This document shows positions 15,080 to 22,382 of a DNA stretch of 50,316 nucleotides, one piece after another. Source of the DNA: Acidobacteriota bacterium (GTDB lineage Bacteria > Acidobacteriota > Vicinamibacteria > Vicinamibacterales > UBA2999); the NCBI GenBank assembly GCA_016190945.1, contig JACPPO010000025.1, forward strand, positions 1 to 50,316, read 5' to 3'. The translations under genes were made by a program, and so were the position numbers. The notes under the pieces are model-generated. The model saw nothing but the letters and a program-made list of their open reading frames with translations, was not told the DNA's origin and ran no database searches. Numbering within the stretch: the stretch's first letter is position 1; the number at the start of each line of letters is the position of its first letter.

Positions 15080-16043
15080 GGATCAACACGATCTTTCCGA
15101 AGGCTCCTGCTTCCATCACCGCGCCGTGCGCCTGCACGGCCTGTGCGAGCGGGAGCTCCCGTCCGATCACCGGGTTCAGCGTTCCGTTCTCAAGCCCCGC
15201 CACGAGCGCCGCATGGATGGCGCGCAGCTCCTCCGCCGTGGCACTGAACATCGTCATGCCGAGGACCGTCCCGTCCTTGCTCATGATCTTGCGCGGGTCG
15301 ATCTCGACGCGGCCGCGGTTGCCGACCACCACCACGCGTCCACCGGGAGCCAGCACCTCGAGGTCGCGATCGAGGTTGACGTTGGCGAGCATCTCGAGAA
15401 TCACGTCCACGCCACGGCTGCCCGTCAGCGGCATGATCCGGGCCATGTAGTCGGCATCGCGGTGATTGAGCACCTCGTGCGCGCCCTGTTCGCGTACCAG
15501 CGTGACGCCCTTGTCGGTGCCAGCGGTGCCAATGACGCGCAGTCCGTACGCGCGCGCGATTTGCGTCGCGGCAATGCCGACGCCGCCGCTCGCGCCATGG
15601 ATGAGGACCGTCTCGCCGGGACGCGCCTGCGCCCGGACGAAGAGCGCGCGCCACGCGGTACCGTACGGCACCCCCACGGCGGCTCCCTGCGCGAACGACA
15701 GCCGCGCGGGCAACGGATGGACCTGCGACTGGTCGCAGACCGTCCGCTCTGCATATCCGCCGTACCCGGCGGCCGTGCCGTGCGCGTAGACGCGGTCGCC
15801 GTTGTTGGCGCGCGTGACGTCGGGGCCCATTGCTTCGACGATCCCCGCGACGTCGGTACCTGGCGTGTAGGGCAGGCTGGGCTTACGCGCGTAGGCGCCG
15901 GAACGGACATAGACCTCCACCGGGTTGACACCGACGGCTCTGACGCGCACCAGGAGCTGGCCCGGCCCGGGCGACGGATTAGGCACCTCTTCGAGCTTCA
16001 TGACTTCCGCGGGTCCGAACTCACGCACGACGATGGCTTTCAT
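15072..16043 (-). CDS. Zinc-independent NADPH:quinone oxidoreductase (MDR family)
   Basis: 323 aa, starting MKAIVVREFGPAEVMKLEEV, the standard Qor/zeta-crystallin N-terminus. A GroES-like domain (about 1-120) includes GVNPVEVYVRSGAY and YTPGTDVAGIV; the Rossmann domain has the NADPH motif HGASGGVGIAATQIA. The catalytic zinc ligands of alcohol dehydrogenases are absent. AGAGGAC precedes the ATG. The family reduces quinones or reactive enones with NADPH; the exact substrate is unknown. Convergent with the DsbA-like gene (8-bp overlap). Confidence 0.9.
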   Translation of the reverse strand: MKAIVVREFGPAEVMKLEEVPNPSPGPGQLLVRVRAVGVNPVEVYVRSGAYARKPSLPYTPGTDVAGIVEAMGPDVTRANNGDRVYAHGTAAGYGGYAERTVCDQSQVHPLPARLSFAQGAAVGVPYGTAWRALFVRAQARPGETVLIHGASGGVGIAATQIARAYGLRVIGTAGTDKGVTLVREQGAHEVLNHRDADYMARIMPLTGSRGVDVILEMLANVNLDRDLEVLAPGGRVVVVGNRGRVEIDPRKIMSKDGTVLGMTMFSATAEELRAIHAALVAGLENGTLNPVIGRELPLAQAVQAHGAVMEAGAFGKIVLIPT

Positions 16044-16058
16044 ATGTCCTCTTGGAGA

Positions 16059-16582
16059 TCAAAGGGCCTCTCGCAGCAGTCCCGTCCCGAAGTGCGGAAT
16101 GATGAACGGCACTTCTGGAAACGCGAGGGCGAGGCGCGATACGGCGAGCGGATCGCCGAGTCGAAGGTCGAATCGACTCGGCAAGCCAAGCTTCCGGCGC
16201 ACGCCGACGGACAACATCCCGCAGTGCGCAAAGACCACGGCACCAGGGCACGACGCAGCCGCCTCGACCGCGCGCAGCGCGCGGCCGCGCCGGAGGACTC
16301 GTCACCCTGGACGCTGGCGATCATCGCCGCGCGGTGCACGTCGCTGGTACCCAGCTCCTGAACCGAGCGATCGGCCAGCGCTTCGGACGTGCCCGGATTG
16401 TCCCAGTGCAGCTCGCCGTACAGATCGTTCAGGCGGCCCTGAACGTCCGCCCCTACATCATCGTGGTGGGCCGGGCCCGTATCGTTGTAGGGACGGACCT
16501 TCAGGTCCGTCCCCGCACGCTGCCGCGCCAACGCGCCGAAAAAGGCGGTCGAAAAAAAATGGCAATGCGCGTCGTTGATCAC
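16059..16582 (-). pseudogene. Decayed amidohydrolase
   Basis: GTG at 16582 opens VINDAHCHFFSTAFFGALAR, the metal-binding HxH start of an amidohydrolase-2 enzyme, 4 nt after the TonB receptor stop. The frame continues to about [13 protein letters not shown]. The C-terminal part is in another frame: [20 protein letters not shown], then [19 protein letters not shown] and a premature TGA at 16059-16061. The middle of the enzyme, including much of the barrel, is missing, and the end is cut short. A palindromic repeat is inserted in-frame after GALARQ. The gene is therefore dead but recognisable. Confidence 0.7.
16445..16512. repeat. REP-like palindromic element inside the amidohydrolase pseudogene
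   Basis: GTCCGCCCCTACA (16445-16457) is inverted at 16486-16498 as TGTAGGGACGGAC. A second, tighter palindrome GGACGGACCT-TC-AGGTCCGTCC lies at 16491-16512, and GGGCCGGGCCC sits in the middle. The nested symmetry resembles mobile REP or BIME elements. In the coding frame it adds a TDLKVRPYNDTGP-like peptide with no counterpart in the enzyme family. Confidence 0.65.
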
Positions 16583-16586
16583 GCGA

Positions 16587-19514
16587 TCAGAAGGTAATCC
16601 GAAATCCCACCTGTCCGACGCGCTGTTCGGGCTGTTGGAAGTCGCCGGCGTATGCCGTTGGCTGCATGAAGGAGCTGAGCGGCGCGCCCGTCGACGACAC
16701 ACGCTGTGTCGTCAGCGGCAAAGACGGGTTCTTTGCGTTGAAGAGGTTGAAGACCTCCGCGATCGCCTCCACCCGGGCCGAGCGCCATAGCGGGAAGGAC
16801 CGGCTCGTGCGGAGGTTCAACTGTGAAAACGAAGCGCGGCGGCTGCAGTTCACCGTCTCGCAGGCGCCAGCTTCTTCAAACGTAGCGGCGCCGCTCTCGT
16901 TGAGACCGGTAAACCGGTACGCCGCCCGCGTCATGTCATTCAGGTTGCCGTCGGCGTTCAGATCGCGGCCTTCGAAGGAATGTACCGGAAGCGCCGAGCG
17001 ATAGAAGAAGATCGGCGAAATCCGAAGGCCCCACGGCGCCTCCACGATGGCACTGAGGGTGACGCGGTGACGCGCATCGGTGCGCGTGGAGGGCCCATCC
17101 TGGACGGGCGCAAAGGGGGCGGTCACATCCTGCACCAGGTTCTGCACGATCTCGTCGTACGCCGTGCCGACGTCACTTGTGGCCTTTGAGAGCGTGTACG
17201 ACGTGTTCAGATCGAGCCCGCCCGACAGCCGCCGCCGCACGCCGGCGATGAGCGCGTCGTACCGGCTCCTTCCCTTGCTGAGAGCCGTGCGGAAGCCGAT
17301 CGAGTTGGGTTGGATCGGCAGGTCCCCCAGGTAGCGCCGCCCGCCCACTAATGCGTTCGGCCGGAAACGCAGGTTCAAATCGCGCCCGTCGACGCGGACG
17401 TAGTCGATTGTCAGGGCCGTCGCGGGATCCAGCTCCCGCGCCCAGCCGAAATTGGTCTGGTAGGTATATGGCTGCTCCAGGCGCGGCGAGACAACCTCGC
17501 CGGCGAGCGCGGGAATATTGGGATCGACCAGGTTTTGCGACGCGATGGTCGAGAGCGGATCCGACGCGCGAAAGAATGTGCCGTCCGGCCGGCGAATCCC
17601 CTCCGGCGCGTTCGCCACGAAAACCGGTCCGCCGCCGCCGCCGGCGTCGATGGCCGCGGTCAGGACGTTGGCGTTGGTATAGCCGAAATCCGTATGGATG
17701 CCCCATCCGCCGCGGACGACGTCACGGCCGGTGCCGTGCAGGTCGTAAACGAAACCGAGGCGGGGCTGGAGGTTGTCCTTGTCGCCCCGCAAATCCCGCC
17801 CGAAGTCCTCTAGCACCGTTCCGTTGAAGCGGCCCGCGCGGCCTGCGGCCTGCAGAACCTGGAAGTTTGGATTGCGGTCCTGATTGAAGGGGATGCCGTC
17901 GACGTAATCCCACCGCGCGCCGAGGTTGAGCGTCAAGCGGCTGCTGACGCGCCAGTCGTCCTGAAGGAACAGCGAGTACGAGTCGACCGGAATGTTCAGC
18001 TCGGTGTTGCCGCCAATGACCAGGATCGATACCACGGGGCCGTTGACGTCGTTGGCCCCCATGAAGAAGATGCCGCTGGTGCCCTGGCCGACCGACACGA
18101 ACAAATGCGGTTCATGGATCCAGTTGACGCCGACTTTCAGCCCGTGACCCAGGCCGCCAAAGCCCGTCTTCGTCCAGGAGAAGTCGTCTCGGAACTGCCA
18201 CTTTGTCTGTTCCGTCCCCTGCGGCGCGACCGGACTCGTTCCAGCGGTGACGCTGTTGGGAAACCTCAGGTGCGGGCCCGTGTCCGTCGCCGGAATCTTA
18301 TTGACGAAGTCGGAATACTGGAAGACGAGCTCGTTCAGCGTCGATCCCCCGGCGACCCAGTTGTGGTTCGCGTTGACGGAGTTATACGTGTTGCCGGTGG
18401 TCGCCCATGACGAGGGCGCCGCGCGCAGACCCGCCCCCGCCGGCTGCGAATTGGCATCGCCGGCGTACCGCAACGCGAGATAGTGTGCCGTCGACGGGCT
18501 GGTCGTGACCTTGGCGGTGAACAGGTGCTCCCGGAACGGGATGTCGTAGATGCCGTCTTCGGCGGGAAAGAGGCCGAGCGTATTCACGACCTGCCTCGTG
18601 TCCTGTTTCGTGCGCTCGTAGGCGGCGAAGAAATGCGCCTTGTTCTCCACGATCGGGCCGCCGACACTGCCACCGAACTGGTACCGCCGATAGTCCAGCT
18701 TCTCGAGGTTGTTGATGTTTTCGCTGAACGTCCGCGCGTTCAGCGCCGCATCCCGCAGCAGTGTGAACCAGCTTCCACGGACCTGGTTGGTGCCGCTCTT
18801 GGTGACGACATTCAGGACTGCGCCGCCGCGGCCGTACTCGGCGTCGAATCGCTGCGTGAGGACGTTAAATTCCTGGATCGCTTCGAGCGGGAAGAGTTGC
18901 AGCAGGCCCCCGACGGTGTCGTCGTTGTTGTCGCCGCCATCGACGAGGTAGTTGACGTTGCGTCCGTTGCCGCCGCCGATCTGCGGACTGTACTGCGTGC
19001 TTTTCGTCAGGTCGGAATGGAATCCCAGACCGACGCCAGGCACCGTCGCCGCCAGGTTGGCAAACTGCCGTCCGTTGAGGGGAAGGCTTTCGATGCGGGC
19101 CGTATCCACGATCTGGCCAACCGCGGACGAGGTCACCGGCACCAGGGTGGCTTCAGCCGTGACCGTGATCGTCTCGGCTAGCGCCGCCACCCGCAGAACG
19201 ATCTCGAGGTCCGTCGTTCGCCCGATGTTGACGACTTGGCCGCCGCGCGCGAATCGCGCGAGTCCCTGGCGCTCCGCCGCGACGTCGTACCTCCCGACGG
19301 GAAGCGCGGGCAGCCGGTAGAGACCGCTCTCGTCGCTGGTGACCTCGCGGGTGAAACCCGTGTCGGCGCTTGTCGCGGTCACGATGGCACCGGCAATGCC
19401 CGCACCCTGATCGTCGACCACGCGGCCGGCGACGCTGCCGGTTGTTTGTTGTGCCAGGGCCGGAACAGGCAGGCTGAGCGCCCACGCGAGGAGAATCCTC
19501 GTGACCTTCGTCAT
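16587..19514 (-). CDS. TonB-dependent receptor with carboxypeptidase-regulatory domain
   Basis: 975 aa from ATG 19514 (MTKVTRILLAWALSLPVPAL signal peptide; AGAGGAG upstream). A CarboxypepD_reg domain (about 25-105, VAGRVVDDQGAGIAGAIVTA) precedes a TonB plug (about 115-230, with LPLNGRQFANLAATVPGVGL and GGNGRNVNYLVDGGDNND), then a large OmpA/TonB-type beta-barrel ending in the typical aromatic residue (GFRITF). Such receptors import unknown nutrients, probably oligosaccharides or peptides, across the outer membrane, driven by TonB. The decayed amidohydrolase lies directly downstream and may once have processed the imported substrate. Confidence 0.9.
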   Translation of the reverse strand: MTKVTRILLAWALSLPVPALAQQTTGSVAGRVVDDQGAGIAGAIVTATSADTGFTREVTSDESGLYRLPALPVGRYDVAAERQGLARFARGGQVVNIGRTTDLEIVLRVAALAETITVTAEATLVPVTSSAVGQIVDTARIESLPLNGRQFANLAATVPGVGLGFHSDLTKSTQYSPQIGGGNGRNVNYLVDGGDNNDDTVGGLLQLFPLEAIQEFNVLTQRFDAEYGRGGAVLNVVTKSGTNQVRGSWFTLLRDAALNARTFSENINNLEKLDYRRYQFGGSVGGPIVENKAHFFAAYERTKQDTRQVVNTLGLFPAEDGIYDIPFREHLFTAKVTTSPSTAHYLALRYAGDANSQPAGAGLRAAPSSWATTGNTYNSVNANHNWVAGGSTLNELVFQYSDFVNKIPATDTGPHLRFPNSVTAGTSPVAPQGTEQTKWQFRDDFSWTKTGFGGLGHGLKVGVNWIHEPHLFVSVGQGTSGIFFMGANDVNGPVVSILVIGGNTELNIPVDSYSLFLQDDWRVSSRLTLNLGARWDYVDGIPFNQDRNPNFQVLQAAGRAGRFNGTVLEDFGRDLRGDKDNLQPRLGFVYDLHGTGRDVVRGGWGIHTDFGYTNANVLTAAIDAGGGGGPVFVANAPEGIRRPDGTFFRASDPLSTIASQNLVDPNIPALAGEVVSPRLEQPYTYQTNFGWARELDPATALTIDYVRVDGRDLNLRFRPNALVGGRRYLGDLPIQPNSIGFRTALSKGRSRYDALIAGVRRRLSGGLDLNTSYTLSKATSDVGTAYDEIVQNLVQDVTAPFAPVQDGPSTRTDARHRVTLSAIVEAPWGLRISPIFFYRSALPVHSFEGRDLNADGNLNDMTRAAYRFTGLNESGAATFEEAGACETVNCSRRASFSQLNLRTSRSFPLWRSARVEAIAEVFNLFNAKNPSLPLTTQRVSSTGAPLSSFMQPTAYAGDFQQPEQRVGQVGFRITF

Positions 19515-19603
19515 CAGTCTCCTCTGGAGTTTCATAATTGAAAGTAGCGTACGGCTTTACGCCGCGCCGCCCTGCGGCTATGAAACCATGTCAGTGTAGC
19601 AGG

Positions 19604-19609
19604 TAAGAT
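19604..19609 (+). promoter_or_regulatory. -10 box (TAAGAT) of a leaderless promoter
   Basis: TAAGAT ends 6 nt before the GTG of the small membrane protein. A weak -35 candidate TGAAAC lies 17 bp upstream. Confidence 0.4.
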
Positions 19610-19615
19610 GCCCCC

Positions 19616-19867
19616 GTGGGCTCCTTGGGATTTGGGTTTTGGGATCTGGGAGTTGCCGTGTATGTCGCAGGAGTCGCGTGGGGTCTCATCATGATCGATG
19701 CGCGGCCCGCCGCACGACTCGGCCTGGCGCTGCTGTGGCCGCTCGGCCCGCTCGCCTTTGTTCTCACGATCACGATCCTGCTGGTCGCTTCGCTCGTCGC
19801 GTACCCGGCCGTCGGGGCGGGAGTCCTGATCGCGGCCGGCGTGGCGTGGTGGGCGTTTGGGACCTAG
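19616..19867 (+). CDS. Small membrane protein with repeat-derived N-terminus
   Basis: 83 aa with two hydrophobic segments: VAGVAWGLIMIDARPAARLG (the first part membrane-like) and PLGPLAFVLTITILLVASLV plus a following hydrophobic tail. The first dozen codons (MGSLGFGFWDLGV) are encoded by a TTGGGATTTGGGTTTTGGGA word that resembles one arm of the repeat at 42877-42984, so the original start may be the later GTG at MYVAGVAWG. It ends tail-to-tail with the polyphosphate kinase gene at a shared CTAG. No family recognised. Confidence 0.55.
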   Translation: MGSLGFGFWDLGVAVYVAGVAWGLIMIDARPAARLGLALLWPLGPLAFVLTITILLVASLVAYPAVGAGVLIAAGVAWWAFGT

Positions 19868-22041
19868 TCGTTATGTGACTCGGAATAGTGCTTCAGCAGG
19901 AAATCCTGGGCGTTGAAACCGTCGGATGCGGCCTCGGGCCGTGCATAGCGGCCGGTCGAATCCAGCACCATCGCGCGATCCGTGTCGCGCAGGTACGAGG
20001 CGAGCACGACGTCGCGCAACTGCTCGACGATGTCCGGATCGCGGATCGGCATCAGCGTTTCCACGCGGCGATCGAGATTGCGCTCCATCAGGTCGGCGCT
20101 CCCGATGTACATCTCCTCGTGCCCGCCGTTCTTGAACCAGTAGATCCGCGTGTGTTCGAGGAAGCGTCCGACAATCGACCGGACGCGGATGTTGTCGCTC
20201 ACGCCGGGGACGGCCGGCCGCAGGCTGCAGATGCCGCGCACCAGCAGGTCGAGCGACACGCCCGCCTGCGAGGCCTTGTAGAGAATGCGGATCATCTGGT
20301 CGTCGGTGATCGAGTTGACCTTGATGATGATGCGCGCCTCGCGCCCGGCTCGCGCGTGCTCGGTCTCCCGCGCGATGAGCTCCGAGAGGCGCGTGCGGAG
20401 CTGGACCGGCGCGACCAGGAGGCTCCGAAACTCCTTCTGGTTCGAGTAGCCCGTCAGGTAATTGAAGATCTCCGAGACGTCGGCCACGATGTCGCGGTCC
20501 GCGGTGAAGAGCCCGAAATCGGTGTACACCTTCGCGGTTTCCGGGTTGTAGTTGCCCGTACCGGTGTGCACGTACATCTGAATGCCGTCGGGCTCCTGCC
20601 GCACCACGAGACAGAGCTTGGCGTGCGTCTTGATGTCGGGGAATCCATACACGACATGGATCCCGTGGGATTCCAGCTGCCTGGCCCAGATGATGTTGTT
20701 GCGCTCATCGAAGCGCGCCTTCAGCTCGACGAGCACCGCGACCTGCTTGCCCGCTTCCGCCGCTTCAATCAACAGATCAATGAGCGGCGAGTTCGGGCCG
20801 ATCCGGTACAGCGTCATCTTGAGGGCGACGACGTGCGGGTCCTTGACCGCGGCGCGCAGGAACCCCTCGACCGACGCGAATGACTGGTATGGATGGTGGA
20901 CGAGCTGATCCTGATACCGAAGCTGGTCGAAGATGACCTCCGGTTCCTCGTCGGCCCCCCAGAGGAAGGGCGGCGAGAACGGCGGGTCCTTCAACTCCGG
21001 CCGATGGATCTTCGTCAGCTGCATCCAGTCGCCGAAGCCGAGGCGGTCGGAGGTTCGCACGACGACGTCGTCGTCGATCCCGAAGTTCTCGACGAGGATG
21101 TTCAGCACCCGGGCAGGCATGTCGGAATCGACCTGGACCAGCGCGATGGCGCCATGCCGGAGCTGCTTCAGGCTGGTCTCAACGGTCTCGAGGAGGTCGT
21201 CGGCCTCGGCCTGCTCGATCTCAAGATCCGCGTCGCGGATGATCCGGAAGAGGTGAATGCCCTTGACCTGCGTCCCGGGGAACAGCTCGTGGATGTTCGC
21301 CCTGATGACGTCTTCCAGAAACACAAAGGTCAGTCCCTTTGACGGGCTGAGCGACTCAGGAACGGGGATGAACCGCGGGAGCACGTCGGGCACCTTGACG
21401 CGCGCGAACTTGGTGCGGCCGCCGTGCCGGACGACCACCGCGAAGTTCTTGCTCAGGTTGGAGATGAGCGGGAACGGATGGCCGGGGTCGAAGGCCAGCG
21501 GCGTCAGGACCGGACAGATTCCGCGCGAAAAGTAGCTGTTGAGGTATTCGCGCACCTGCGGCGTCCAGCCGTCCGGGTCGAGCAGCGTGATGTGCTCGGC
21601 GCCAAGAAGCGGCCGCAGCCGGTCCCAGCAGGCCGCCAGCTCCTGGAGCATTCGCAGCGCGTGGCTCCGCATCGCCTCGAGCTGCTGCTGCGTGTTGTAC
21701 CCGTCGGGCGCAACGTCCTCGATCCCTTCGCGCAGGTTCTTCTGGGTGGTCGCAATGCGAATCATGAAGAACTCGTCGAGGTTCGCGGCCGCGATCGCCA
21801 GGAACTTGACGCGTTCGAGCAGCGGGTGCGAGGCGTCGAGCGCCTGATCGAGCACACGCTGGTTGAACTCGAGCCAGCTCAGCTCGCGATTGATGTAGAG
21901 CGCCGGGTTCTTGAGATCCCCCGGATCGAGGTCCGCCGGGGCCACGATCCGAAGCACAGGCCTCGGCGCGGCCTGGTGCGCGGCTTTCCGTTGTGAGTGG
22001 CGCCGGCGTTCGGCAACGGCGGCATCGCGGGGGGAATCCAT
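19864..22041 (-). CDS. ppk1: Polyphosphate kinase 1
   Basis: 725 aa, the usual PPK1 length. It has the N domain start (YINRELSWLEFNQRVLDQAL), head domain and C domains. The catalytic histidine lies in DIKTHAKLCLVVR and the second conserved His/Arg region in EMYIGSADLMERNLDRRVE. It catalyses reversible polymerisation of the ATP gamma-phosphate into polyphosphate, with an autophosphorylated histidine. I choose ATG 22041 (MDSPRDAAVAERRR); the track ORF adds 47 residues. A TATGAT -10 candidate lies 25 nt upstream. PhoD, encoded about 8 kb away, is a further phosphorus-metabolism gene. Confidence 0.93.
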   Translation of the reverse strand: MDSPRDAAVAERRRHSQRKAAHQAAPRPVLRIVAPADLDPGDLKNPALYINRELSWLEFNQRVLDQALDASHPLLERVKFLAIAAANLDEFFMIRIATTQKNLREGIEDVAPDGYNTQQQLEAMRSHALRMLQELAACWDRLRPLLGAEHITLLDPDGWTPQVREYLNSYFSRGICPVLTPLAFDPGHPFPLISNLSKNFAVVVRHGGRTKFARVKVPDVLPRFIPVPESLSPSKGLTFVFLEDVIRANIHELFPGTQVKGIHLFRIIRDADLEIEQAEADDLLETVETSLKQLRHGAIALVQVDSDMPARVLNILVENFGIDDDVVVRTSDRLGFGDWMQLTKIHRPELKDPPFSPPFLWGADEEPEVIFDQLRYQDQLVHHPYQSFASVEGFLRAAVKDPHVVALKMTLYRIGPNSPLIDLLIEAAEAGKQVAVLVELKARFDERNNIIWARQLESHGIHVVYGFPDIKTHAKLCLVVRQEPDGIQMYVHTGTGNYNPETAKVYTDFGLFTADRDIVADVSEIFNYLTGYSNQKEFRSLLVAPVQLRTRLSELIARETEHARAGREARIIIKVNSITDDQMIRILYKASQAGVSLDLLVRGICSLRPAVPGVSDNIRVRSIVGRFLEHTRIYWFKNGGHEEMYIGSADLMERNLDRRVETLMPIRDPDIVEQLRDVVLASYLRDTDRAMVLDSTGRYARPEAASDGFNAQDFLLKHYSESHND

Positions 22042-22382
22042 AAGAGTTCGCCGGTCGAGGCCGGCCATCATAGCAGAGGCGTGTAACGGCTGGGCTAGCT
22101 CAAGCTGTCCTGACGAGCCAGTCTGAGCCATTCGCGCATCCCATCTGAAGCCCGCAGAAAGGATGCCGTACCATTCTTCCACGATTCATACTTTTCCGGG
22201 CCGCCGTCTCAAGCCGGGTCGGGTGTCCGCGCCACGGTCGAGCCGCCGGAGCCGTTTGAGGCCACCCCGAGGCGTTCGGGAACCGAGAGCGATGGCAGCC
22301 GATCCGGGCAGCCCAATACCCTTAGAAGGCTCTTGCGTTGTGGCTCCGGTTGTTCTGTGATCTGGAAACGCGGAGAACCCCT
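22042..22382. promoter_or_regulatory. Divergent promoter region between ppk1 and the large VWFA gene
   Basis: 341 bp without a gene. Towards the VWFA gene, TTGCGT (22333-22338) and TGTGAT (22356-22361) are spaced by 17 bp and would give a leader of about 15 nt. Towards ppk1, TATGAT (complement of 22067-22072) is a possible -10. The rest shows no repeat or RNA structure that I can support. Confidence 0.4.

Noticed and set aside
19888-20883. 331-aa plus-strand ORF
   Set aside because: Antisense shadow of ppk1; the ppk1 frame has all catalytic motifs.
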